Counted from the stretch's first letter, positions 1-5,370 are shown. The stretch: DNA of 6,820 bases from Verrucomicrobiota bacterium (GCA_021156225.1 JAJNBN010000189.1:1-6820); one strand, 5' to 3'. Program-made: numbers and translations. Notes: a model not told the origin generated them from the letters alone.

Positions 1-848
1 GGACTGTTGAAGTTCGTGAAGATGCCCATTCCTTTTGCCAACAGTCCCACGAAAAAGAAAAAGCAATTCGCCAGCATCATATCCCGGCCCAGCTTGGGAT
101 TGCCGAAGATGATGCCCACTTGGATGCCCATCGCCGCCACCAGCAGCGTCTGGTGGTTCGTGAAACAGATGCCGAAGAGGAACATCGTCCAGTACAGGTA
201 CTTCGTCTGATGCGGCGCATAGATCCAGCGCAGCAGACAGCACAGCACGCCCATCAGGGACAGCACACTCAAGGTGTATACCTCCACGATCACCGACTGG
301 CTCCACATGAACCCGTTAAAACCCATCAATGCCCCCGCCACGAAACCGGCCACCACACACAAGGCGTTCTCCCAGCGTTTCTCCAGTGCCTTCAGGCTCG
401 CGATGCCCTCGATCATCATGCTGCTCCCGCGTGAGACGAGCAGCGCGATGAGACCGCAGGAGATGGCACTCGCCACGGCGGAAGACAAGGCTACGCGCCA
501 CGCGATATTCGAAACCGGCACTAGCACCGTGAAGAGCCAGGTATAAAGCGTCCACACCGGGTAACCGGGCGGGTGGGGAACACCTGCATAGAATGATCCT
601 ACCGCCAGTTCGCCGGAGTCCTCCAGCGTCACATCCGGAGCCAGCGTCAGGATGTAACCGATCAGGATGATTAGCGTGGTCACCGCAAAGCAGATCCAGT
701 CGATCTTCCGGAAGAGCGGTGGCGGCGGGGGAATGACCACCTTCGCCGGGGGTGTTTTCCCGGCTTTCTTATCTGGCTCAGCGGGCTTGCCGGCATTGGT
801 GCCGGAATTTTTCGCCTCATTGGCCGCAGCAGACTTGTTACGACTCAT
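1..848 (-). CDS. DUF2723 family (TMEM260/GT117-like) membrane glycosyltransferase, C-terminus cut by window edge
   Basis: Reading the minus strand from ATG at 848 gives 282 uninterrupted codons to the window edge. Residues 1-46 form a cytoplasmic-looking tail rich in Ala, Lys, Asn and Pro, ending in a run of prolines. A hydrophobic span follows at about 51-70, then the segment 75-97 containing EDSGEL and GVPHPPGYP, the hallmark of DUF2723. Further hydrophobic segments lie near 100-112, 117-138, 163-182, 189-208, 218-229, 233-248 and 258-275, and a TNHQT motif sits at 230-234. DUF2723 proteins are multi-span GT-C-type enzymes. Their eukaryotic relative TMEM260 is a protein O-mannosyltransferase, so a lipid-linked sugar donor and an extracytoplasmic acceptor are likely. 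Asp77 and Glu80 in the first external loop are the likely catalytic acids (inference from GT-C enzymes). The start lies 3 bp after the stop of the upstream gene, without an obvious Shine-Dalgarno, so translational coupling is likely. Family call strong; sugar and substrate unknown. Confidence 0.88.
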   Translation of the reverse strand, partial: MSRNKSAAANEAKNSGTNAGKPAEPDKKAGKTPPAKVVIPPPPPLFRKIDWICFAVTTLIILIGYILTLAPDVTLEDSGELAVGSFYAGVPHPPGYPVWTLYTWLFTVLVPVSNIAWRVALSSAVASAISCGLIALLVSRGSSMMIEGIASLKALEKRWENALCVVAGFVAGALMGFNGFMWSQSVIVEVYTLSVLSLMGVLCCLLRWIYAPHQTKYLYWTMFLFGICFTNHQTLLVAAMGIQVGIIFGNPKLGRDMMLANCFFFFVGLLAKGMGIFTNFNS

Positions 849-851
849 TCG

Positions 852-1250
852 TTAACGTGCAAAAATGTTGGTGGACAGGGTCCAAAATGAGCCGTTACTT
901 GAGAAGGAACGCGCCGGGTTTGTCGATGCTAAAGTAGCCAGCGCCAGCCGGTTCCATTCCAGCGTCACTGGCCGCACCTGCGCCAGCAGCCCGGCACTGG
1001 CCAGGTTGGTGGAGGCCAGCCGCGCGTTATCCAGCTCTTGCAGGTGCGTCGGGGTGGGGGCGGGGATGTCATGGAAAGCCGCCAGAGAAACCATCACACT
1101 GGCGGCCACCGGTGCGAGCCCTCGCAGCAATCCGGTCGATACCCAAGGCCCCGTTGCCATCTGCCGCCGCTCGAAAAGCCTTTCGCGGATGGCCGGATTC
1201 GCCGCCCGCGGCTTCCAGCCCGACAACCGGTTCAAAACTGATATCTTCAT
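852..1250 (-). CDS. small single-span membrane protein, candidate anti-sigma factor (no zinc motif)
   Basis: The protein has 132 residues from ATG at 1250. An N-terminal soluble part contains GWKPRAANPAIRERLF (11-26), one hydrophobic segment follows at about 41-60, and the remaining ~70 residues would be periplasmic, rich in Ala, Leu, Thr and Asn. It has no cysteine, so it lacks the HxxxCxxC motif of zinc anti-sigma factors. I do not recognise a named domain. The anti-sigma role is inferred from position directly downstream of an ECF sigma gene and from the soluble/one-TM/periplasmic layout. The 1250 start is preferred because GGAGAAG precedes it at proper spacing. An in-frame ATG at 1316, 4 bp after the sigma stop, would add an acidic leader starting MEDDDENEDD, and an ATG at 1385 would overlap the sigma gene. 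It lies between the sigma gene and the DUF2723 gene in an apparent operon. It could instead be an unrelated small envelope protein. Confidence 0.68.
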   Translation of the reverse strand: MKISVLNRLSGWKPRAANPAIRERLFERRQMATGPWVSTGLLRGLAPVAASVMVSLAAFHDIPAPTPTHLQELDNARLASTNLASAGLLAQVRPVTLEWNRLALATLASTNPARSFSSNGSFWTLSTNIFAR

Positions 1251-1253
1251 AAA

Positions 1254-1260
1254 CTTCTCC
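1254..1260 (-). promoter_or_regulatory. Shine-Dalgarno deciding the 1250 start
   Basis: On the minus strand GGAGAAG is followed by TTT and then ATG at 1250, placing GGAG six bases before the start. The rival ATG at 1316 has its nearest purine-rich stretch (GGAGAAGG) about 18 bases away inside the sigma gene, which is too far. This supports the shorter candidate anti-sigma protein. Confidence 0.6.
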
Positions 1261-1320
1261 GTATTTACTTGTGCTTTTCCCACGTAATCGTCCTCGTTCT
1301 CGTCGTCGTCCTCCATGAGA

Positions 1321-1983
1321 TTACGTATCTGTATCCTTCTCCATAAATGCTTCCAACCCCCAGGCTTCCTCGCCACCCAGCTCATTCATGGCCCGCTCCA
1401 GCTTCTCCATTCCGTAGCGGAATCTGCCTGCGGCGGTATTGGGAGACAGCTCCAGCACCTGTCCGATCTCCTCAAACGTCAGTTTCTGCCAGAACTTCAT
1501 CACGATCACCTCCCGCTGCTCCACCGGCAACTCCGCCAGACACCGCATCGCGGCCGCTTCGTCCGGATTCTCCGCCGCGCTCGGCTCAAACCATTGGGCC
1601 GATTCCCACTCCGCCCGGAAGCGCCGCCACCAGTTCCGCCGGTAGTTCAGCGACCGGTTCCGATACGCCCGCAGGATGTAATGCTGTGGCTGGATGGGGG
1701 CCTCCTTCAGCTTCAGCAAGGCCGCGAACGTATCCTGCAAGACATCCTCCGCCTCGCTATGCGTCAGCCCTAGGGAACGGCCGTAAAGCAGCAGATTCTT
1801 CTGCAGCCGGTCATACCAGGCCTCGCACCAACGATCGTTTTGAATACCTTCAGGATTCACGGATTTACCCAATAGACACCTGCTCGGGAAAATTTGTATG
1901 AAGAAAATCGAAGAATTCTTTCCACCGACACTTTCGTGCCCTGCTTCCTTCCGCCCGTTCTGCCCATCGCGTCTGATGACCAT
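1321..1983 (-). CDS. ECF-type RNA polymerase sigma factor (sigma-70 family)
   Basis: The 220-residue protein has the two-domain ECF layout. Region 2 is at about 52-120, with the acidic helix LTHSEAEDVLQDTFAALLKL (73-92) and the aromatic/basic RAYRNRSLNYRRNWWRRF (105-122) expected for -10 recognition and melting. After a linker, region 4 is at 147-200, with ELPVEQREVIVMKFWQKLTF (151-170) leading into a helix-turn-helix, EEIGQVLELSPNTAAGRFRY (171-190), for -35 binding. Regions 1 and 3 are absent, as in ECF factors, so it probably directs polymerase to a small envelope-related regulon under control of the next gene. The ATG at 1983 has a near-perfect Shine-Dalgarno. It gives a 41-residue N-terminal extension rich in Gly, Lys, Arg and Ser that ordinary ECF factors lack. 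A GTG at 1860 would give the usual ~179 residues but has only a weak GGGT upstream. The stop lies 70 bp from the preferred start of the downstream gene. Sigma assignment is firm; which ECF group is not determined. Confidence 0.93.
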   Translation of the reverse strand: MVIRRDGQNGRKEAGHESVGGKNSSIFFIQIFPSRCLLGKSVNPEGIQNDRWCEAWYDRLQKNLLLYGRSLGLTHSEAEDVLQDTFAALLKLKEAPIQPQHYILRAYRNRSLNYRRNWWRRFRAEWESAQWFEPSAAENPDEAAAMRCLAELPVEQREVIVMKFWQKLTFEEIGQVLELSPNTAAGRFRYGMEKLERAMNELGGEEAWGLEAFMEKDTDT

Positions 1984-1987
1984 ACCG

Positions 1988-1995
1988 ACCTCCTT
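1988..1995 (-). promoter_or_regulatory. strong Shine-Dalgarno of the sigma gene
   Basis: The minus strand reads AAGGAGGT, then CGGT, then ATG at 1983. This is a full anti-Shine-Dalgarno match at near-ideal spacing and is the best ribosome site in the window. It is the main reason for accepting the long sigma-factor start over the internal GTG at 1860. Confidence 0.8.
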
Positions 1996-1996
1996 C

Positions 1997-2016
1997 CAGC
2001 TACGGAATTGTAGCTG
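1997..2016. repeat. 7-bp perfect inverted repeat over the sigma promoter region
   Basis: CAGCTAC (1997-2003) and GTAGCTG (2010-2016) are perfect inverted repeats separated by six bases, GGAATT. The dyad lies just upstream of the sigma Shine-Dalgarno and overlaps the candidate -10 hexamer, so it is placed where a repressor or autoregulator could bind, or could form a hairpin in a 5' leader. The symmetry is seen directly; the function is inferred. Confidence 0.5.
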
Positions 2017-2032
2017 ATAAGGAGAGTGTCAA
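2007..2032 (-). promoter_or_regulatory. candidate promoter of the sigma/anti-sigma/DUF2723 operon
   Basis: On the minus strand a perfect TTGACA (2027-2032) is followed after only 14 bp by TACAAT (2007-2012), five of six matches to TATAAT. The spacer is shorter than the usual 16-18 bp, so housekeeping-sigma use is doubtful and this call is weak. A start near 2000 would leave a leader of about 17 bases holding the Shine-Dalgarno. The operon could instead use an ECF promoter that I cannot recognise. Confidence 0.3.
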
Positions 2033-2049
2033 TTATCGGGCAAAAACTC

Positions 2050-2107
2050 GCAAGTAAAAACGTGCTTAAAATGCTGTGGTGTAAGTGTTTAAGATGTAAG
2101 AACTTGC
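2050..2107. repeat. nested imperfect dyad in the divergent intergenic region
   Basis: Two six-base inverted pairs share almost the same centre: GCAAGT (2050-2055) with ACTTGC (2102-2107), and inside it CTTAAA (2065-2070) with TTTAAG (2088-2093). The same stretch holds TGTAAG twice, at 2080 and 2095, a 15-bp period. The region is AT-rich, so some symmetry is expected by chance. A binding site shared by the two divergent genes is possible. Confidence 0.25.
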
Positions 2108-2114
2108 AATATTC

Positions 2115-2137
2115 ACCACCTGCGGGCGTGGTTTTTT
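2115..2137 (+). terminator. weak hairpin plus T-run (terminator- or attenuator-like)
   Basis: ACCAC (2115-2119) and GTGGT (2128-2132) form a 5-bp stem around an 8-base loop, and the T-run covers 2132-2137. It has the outline of an intrinsic terminator on the plus strand, but the stem is short and no plus-strand gene precedes it. If it acts at all, it would lie in the leader of the propeller gene at 2209. Confidence 0.22.
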
Positions 2138-2208
2138 CGGGTCTTTTCATCTCCGAATAAACCAATCGTAAACCGTTCGATTCGTTTCTTGATTCATCGG
2201 ATTAGTTT

Positions 2209-4320
2209 ATGGGACTGTCATGGGAAATCAGAGCCCACGGAGGCATGACGAGACATAAGTATCATTTTTTAAGCAGCATACTCCGCCAGATTCTTCTGGT
2301 GATGGGGCTGTTGTCTCCGGTGGGTTTGATTCACAGCGCCGGGATAGATGCCCTGAGCTCTTGGCAATGGAGGAATCCGTTGCCGCAGGGATATGGATTA
2401 GCAGATGTAGCCAGTGGCGGGGGCAAGCTTGTGGCTGTAGGGTATCATGGCAAGATTTTGGTCTCAGAAAACCCGACTGCAAACCCCGCTTCCTGGACCC
2501 AAGTTGATCTGCCATCCCACATAAGTTTTAGCGGCATTGCGTATCATGATGGAATATTTGTTGCGGTCGGCAATGGCTTCTGGTCGTCCACCAATGGATT
2601 GAATTGGGTTAATCGCAAAATGGGATTTGTGAATGATGTGATCTGGGCTAATGGAGTGTTTGTCGTGGTTGGTTCCAATGGTGACATCTTTACTTCAAGT
2701 GATGGGATGGCATGGACCTCCCGTTCGTCGGGAACTACTCATTCGTTACGGACCATATCATATGGTAAGGGGCTTTATGTGGCGGCTGGTGGGATTTATG
2801 ACAGCGGCGTCTTGTTGACTTCGCCAGATGCCATCCAATGGACCCCCAGAACTGTTGGTTATGAGGTGATCGATAGCGTGGCTTATGGCAACGGAATGTT
2901 TGTTACGGTAGGATTTGATTATGGTCGGCCTTCGCCTGCGGGGTTGTTTAGCGGAGGCAACGGTGTTGTCCGGATTTCGAGTGACGGCGTCAATTGGACG
3001 CCGCATTTGTTGACGGAAGCGGTCCATCCCAACTGCGTTCATTATCACGCCGGACTCTTTATCCTGCTGGCTTCAGAGGGGATACTGACTTCGGTTGACG
3101 GCCAGGCTTGGATTAGTCGCCACCGGGAGGGATGGAATAACCCATTGAATGCAGTGGTCTCCTTCAACGGTTCTCTCTACGCCGTCGGAGCGGGCGGCTC
3201 CGTGTTTGTTTCGCCAGATGCCATCACATGGCAGCGCCTCACGGGGAGTTGGCGGAACCTGAACGATGTCGTGCGCGGCGGAGACATCATCGTGGCCGTG
3301 GGAGATTCCGGGGATATCATGACCTCGGAAGATGGCGCCAGCTGGACGCTACGCTATCAGGCCGAGAATTTCGCATTCTATAGAGTCGCCCATGGTAACC
3401 GTGTTTTTGTTGCCGTCGGGGAACCCGGTTATGTTGTGACGGAAGACCATCCTTTCGGAGTTCGAGCTCCCCAAGCCATTTTCACTTCTACTGATGGTGT
3501 CACTTGGAACCGTTGGGATTCTCCTGTGGAAGACCGTTTACGTGATGTGACTTTTGCTAATGGCATCTTCATGGCCGTGGGCGGAGACCAGGGCAATCGG
3601 GCAGTCGTGATCACCTCCACTGACGGGAAAACCTGGACCGCTCCGGCAGTATCCAGAGATACAGACCTGTTTGGAGTAGCCTATGGCACGGGAGGATGTG
3701 CGGCCGCCGGTTATTCAGGCGATATCATGGTTTCCGCAGATAATGGAGCCGCCTGGAGCAAGCACACTTCGGGAACATCGGCCCTGATTCGTGGCATCTC
3801 CTTCGCTAACGGCATCTTTGTCTGCGGGGATTACAATGGCAATCTGCTGACGTCGACCAACGGGACCAACTGGCATGTCAGAAGCTCCGGCACCAGCCAT
3901 ATTTTTTATGATCTGGCTTACGGTAATGGAATTTTCCTGGCGATTGGGGCTGCAGGCTCTCTGGTTTCGACTGATGGGGTCAACTGGGAGTCTTGCAGCT
4001 TTCTGCAGGATCACTCGCTCAATTCCGTCATATACTGCGAGGGTAGTTTTATTGCTGTGGGAAGTAGTGGAGCGATCCTTCAATCCGCCTATACTACACC
4101 TCCTTCCATCGTCCGCAGCAAAACCGACGGGACCGGTTTCCGATTCTCTATCACCGGCGAAACCGGCCTCCCATACCGTATTCAATCCTCTTCCAGCCTA
4201 GGTGCCGATGCCGTCTGGACAAACTGGCTCGACCATACCAACGGCCTTGATCCGAAATGGTTCTTGGATAATTCCGCCAGCAGCGCAACCAAGCGCTTTT
4301 ACCGTCTGGTCTCGCCTTGA
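2209..4320 (+). CDS. exported 14-repeat beta-propeller protein with verrucomicrobial C-terminal tail domain
   Basis: The protein has 703 residues. A signal peptide is visible: basic start MTRHKYHFL (13-21), hydrophobic core about 27-41, probable cleavage after HSA (42-44). From 54 to about 626 it is built from 14 units of 36-54 residues, each of the form '(L/F)..(V/I)(A/S)YGNG.F.AVG..G.I.TS.DG..W'. The closing Trp residues are at 96, 133, 169, 211, 263, 301, 341, 379, 433, 476, 516, 555 and 593. These resemble BNR/Kelch/Ycf48-like propeller blades, and 14 fits two seven-bladed propellers. Residues 632-703 form a separate domain with LPYRIQSSSSL and a final RFYRLV. No catalytic motif is recognised; a surface binding or adhesion role is inference. 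ATG 2209 lacks a clear Shine-Dalgarno. ATG 2245 begins exactly at the signal peptide but has GGAGG only one base upstream, so either start is possible. It is transcribed divergently from the sigma gene. Confidence 0.88.
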   Translation: MGLSWEIRAHGGMTRHKYHFLSSILRQILLVMGLLSPVGLIHSAGIDALSSWQWRNPLPQGYGLADVASGGGKLVAVGYHGKILVSENPTANPASWTQVDLPSHISFSGIAYHDGIFVAVGNGFWSSTNGLNWVNRKMGFVNDVIWANGVFVVVGSNGDIFTSSDGMAWTSRSSGTTHSLRTISYGKGLYVAAGGIYDSGVLLTSPDAIQWTPRTVGYEVIDSVAYGNGMFVTVGFDYGRPSPAGLFSGGNGVVRISSDGVNWTPHLLTEAVHPNCVHYHAGLFILLASEGILTSVDGQAWISRHREGWNNPLNAVVSFNGSLYAVGAGGSVFVSPDAITWQRLTGSWRNLNDVVRGGDIIVAVGDSGDIMTSEDGASWTLRYQAENFAFYRVAHGNRVFVAVGEPGYVVTEDHPFGVRAPQAIFTSTDGVTWNRWDSPVEDRLRDVTFANGIFMAVGGDQGNRAVVITSTDGKTWTAPAVSRDTDLFGVAYGTGGCAAAGYSGDIMVSADNGAAWSKHTSGTSALIRGISFANGIFVCGDYNGNLLTSTNGTNWHVRSSGTSHIFYDLAYGNGIFLAIGAAGSLVSTDGVNWESCSFLQDHSLNSVIYCEGSFIAVGSSGAILQSAYTTPPSIVRSKTDGTGFRFSITGETGLPYRIQSSSSLGADAVWTNWLDHTNGLDPKWFLDNSASSATKRFYRLVSP
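2820..2835 (+). repeat. 16-bp direct repeat inside the propeller gene, copy 1 (copy 2 at 3210-3225)
   Basis: TTCGCCAGATGCCATC occurs identically at 2820-2835 and 3210-3225. Both copies encode SPDAI just before the closing Trp of blades 4 and 7, 130 residues apart, which is three blades. Exact identity at DNA level in otherwise diverged blades suggests a fairly recent block duplication or gene conversion rather than protein-level constraint alone. Confidence 0.7.
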
Positions 4321-4362
4321 GGTTCTTTGAGCCACCAAGAAACGACACTCAACGTCATCGCC

Positions 4363-4665
4363 ATGACCTACGTCCTCATCCGTTCCCTCACCATTCTCAC
4401 CTTGATGGCTGGCTCCACGTGGCTCATCGCCCGCCATCGCGTCATGGGTGCATTTATCTCCGTCTGGCTCGGTTGGGGGATACTTTACCTCGCGTTCAAC
4501 GCCGTGCCTGCGCCCCTGGGCGTCTGGAATGAAGACCGTGAACAGATCGGCACATTGGCTCCCTTGATGATGGCTGTCTGGTGCATCCCCGTCTGCACGT
4601 TTTTCACCCTCCGGCGTCTGGTGCGGGATAGGCAACCAGCCACCGGACGGCAAGGCGAACAATGA
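4363..4665 (+). CDS. small three-span membrane protein of unknown function
   Basis: The protein has 100 residues from ATG at 4363; the same frame is open further up to a TTG at 4327. Three hydrophobic segments are visible at about 5-22, 28-50 and 63-84. The first loop is short and basic (ARHR), the second acidic (NEDRE, 56-60), and the tail is positively charged (RRLVRDR, 84-90). By the positive-inside rule the first loop and the C-terminus would be cytoplasmic, and the acidic loop external. I do not recognise a family. It begins 42 bp after the propeller gene's stop on the same strand, and its TGA stop overlaps the ATG of the lipoprotein gene (ATGA). It is therefore probably translated together with that gene and may act with it in the envelope. 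No good Shine-Dalgarno precedes ATG 4363, so read-through from the propeller transcript is possible. Confidence 0.7.
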   Translation: MTYVLIRSLTILTLMAGSTWLIARHRVMGAFISVWLGWGILYLAFNAVPAPLGVWNEDREQIGTLAPLMMAVWCIPVCTFFTLRRLVRDRQPATGRQGEQ

Positions 4666-4946
4666 AGACAACGCAGATCAGTAAATGGCTCCTGGTGACT
4701 GGCATCCTCATAGCCATCCTTGGCTGCTCATCACATCAGGGAAAAAACGCTGAAGAGCGGGCCATTTCCACCGCCAAGCAGGAAGTGAAGAAACGAGGAT
4801 GGAAGCGGATTGAGGTGGATGATTGCCGATTCGAAGAGGGGCGATGGAAAGTGTATGTGTGGAGATTCCCAAAAACTCCTCGAGGACACGCCACCGTGGA
4901 AGTCTCGGATAATGGGCAAGTGCTTCGTTACATCGCGGGAGAGTGA
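4662..4946 (+). CDS. small lipoprotein with possible PepSY-like domain
   Basis: The protein has 94 residues. It has a basic start and hydrophobic stretch (9-20) ending in a lipobox-like ILGC with the lipidated Cys at 22. Ser at 23 and 24 rather than Asp suggests outer-membrane sorting. The mature part of about 72 residues has an Ala/Lys-rich helix (ERAISTAKQEVKKRG, 32-46), then three predicted strands around 48-56, 60-68 and 76-82, ending VSDNGQVLRYIAGE. A helix followed by 'W.V.V......V.V...G.V' strands resembles PepSY-like modules, which are small inhibitory or binding domains in secreted proteins; this match is by eye and tentative. ATG 4662 overlaps the preceding stop by four bases (ATGA) and has AAGG seven bases upstream. 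The next gene starts 13 bp after its stop. Confidence 0.74.
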   Translation: MKTTQISKWLLVTGILIAILGCSSHQGKNAEERAISTAKQEVKKRGWKRIEVDDCRFEEGRWKVYVWRFPKTPRGHATVEVSDNGQVLRYIAGE

Positions 4947-4959
4947 AAACGCCGAGGAT

Positions 4960-5370
4960 ATGGCTTCAATTGTCACGCCAAACGAAACTAAAACACCGCC
5001 TCCTTCCTCACTTCGTCTGTTGCACAACGGGCAAGTCTATCAACGCAACCCGCATTGGCACCTCAAGATTTGCTCGGATGGCTCGGTCTATGGAGAGATC
5101 ATTGGACCACAGTCCGATTTCGCCTGTATCCAATCCATCAAGGCTCAATTGGACGCCGCTGAGACACCCGTGATGTTCTCCCAAGCAGCTGAGTTGATCA
5201 GCCGTTTTTCAAATGATCAGTTGCTGCCCGATGACGTGCTGGTAGAGCTTACCGAATCAGACCGCTGGTGTGCGGTCCCCCCGGAAGAGCAGGGGGTGGA
5301 ATCAGTCGTGACGTTCTTCGACAGCCTGCAAAAGATATTGCAGCCATACTTGTCCCAACGTCCGGTCTGA
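4960..5370 (+). CDS. hypothetical soluble protein, last gene of the small-gene cassette
   Basis: The protein has 136 residues from ATG 4960, with GAGG two bases upstream at slightly tight spacing. No signal peptide or membrane segment is visible, so it is likely cytoplasmic. Residues 19-48 read as a beta-rich stretch (LRLLHNGQVY, HLKICSDGSVYGEI) and 53-84 as helical. An acidic helix follows (LLPDDVLVELTESDRWCAVP, 88-107), then a C-terminal helix FFDSLQKILQPYLSQ (119-133). Cys occurs at 38, 56 and 104 but not in a metal-binding pattern. I do not recognise the family. It starts 13 bp after the lipoprotein gene on the same strand and ends 60 bp before the convergent glycosyltransferase gene. The frame is open further upstream, to 4810, but that part overlaps the lipoprotein gene and is not needed. 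Confidence 0.68.
   Translation: MASIVTPNETKTPPPSSLRLLHNGQVYQRNPHWHLKICSDGSVYGEIIGPQSDFACIQSIKAQLDAAETPVMFSQAAELISRFSNDQLLPDDVLVELTESDRWCAVPPEEQGVESVVTFFDSLQKILQPYLSQRPV

Noticed and set aside
7..555. Several open frames on both strands at 7-210, 120-434, 274-546 (+) and 316-555 (-).
   Set aside because: They lie over the DUF2723 gene in other frames. Their translations are low-complexity (His/Gln/Arg/Thr-rich) with no domain, whereas the minus-strand DUF2723 frame has clear family motifs.
865..1901. Plus-strand open frames 865-1287, 1315-1773, 1347-1901 and 1439-1645.
   Set aside because: They are antisense to the candidate anti-sigma and sigma genes. Pro/Arg/Ser/His-rich translations are typical shadows of GC-rich coding DNA, and the sigma motifs on the other strand are decisive.
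1857..2165. Minus-strand open frame of 102 codons starting with TTG at 2165.
   Set aside because: It overlaps the sigma gene in another frame, has no Shine-Dalgarno, and has no plausible domain; it is a by-product of an AT-rich intergenic region.
2316..2345. Alternative idea that the 2209 gene encodes a membrane-anchored rather than secreted protein.
   Set aside because: The hydrophobic stretch is short and is followed by a good HSA-type cleavage site; no other membrane span occurs in the protein.
3715..4671. Minus-strand open frames 3715-4185 and 4198-4671.
   Set aside because: They are antisense to the propeller gene and the small membrane protein gene. They contain no recognisable domain and have no operon partner.
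4943..5173. Open frame starting with GTG at 4943, overlapping the lipoprotein stop by four bases.
   Set aside because: The overlap looks like translational coupling, but the translation is basic and low in structure and ends inside the gene at 4960-5370. That gene's frame reads as a balanced globular protein with its own ribosome site.
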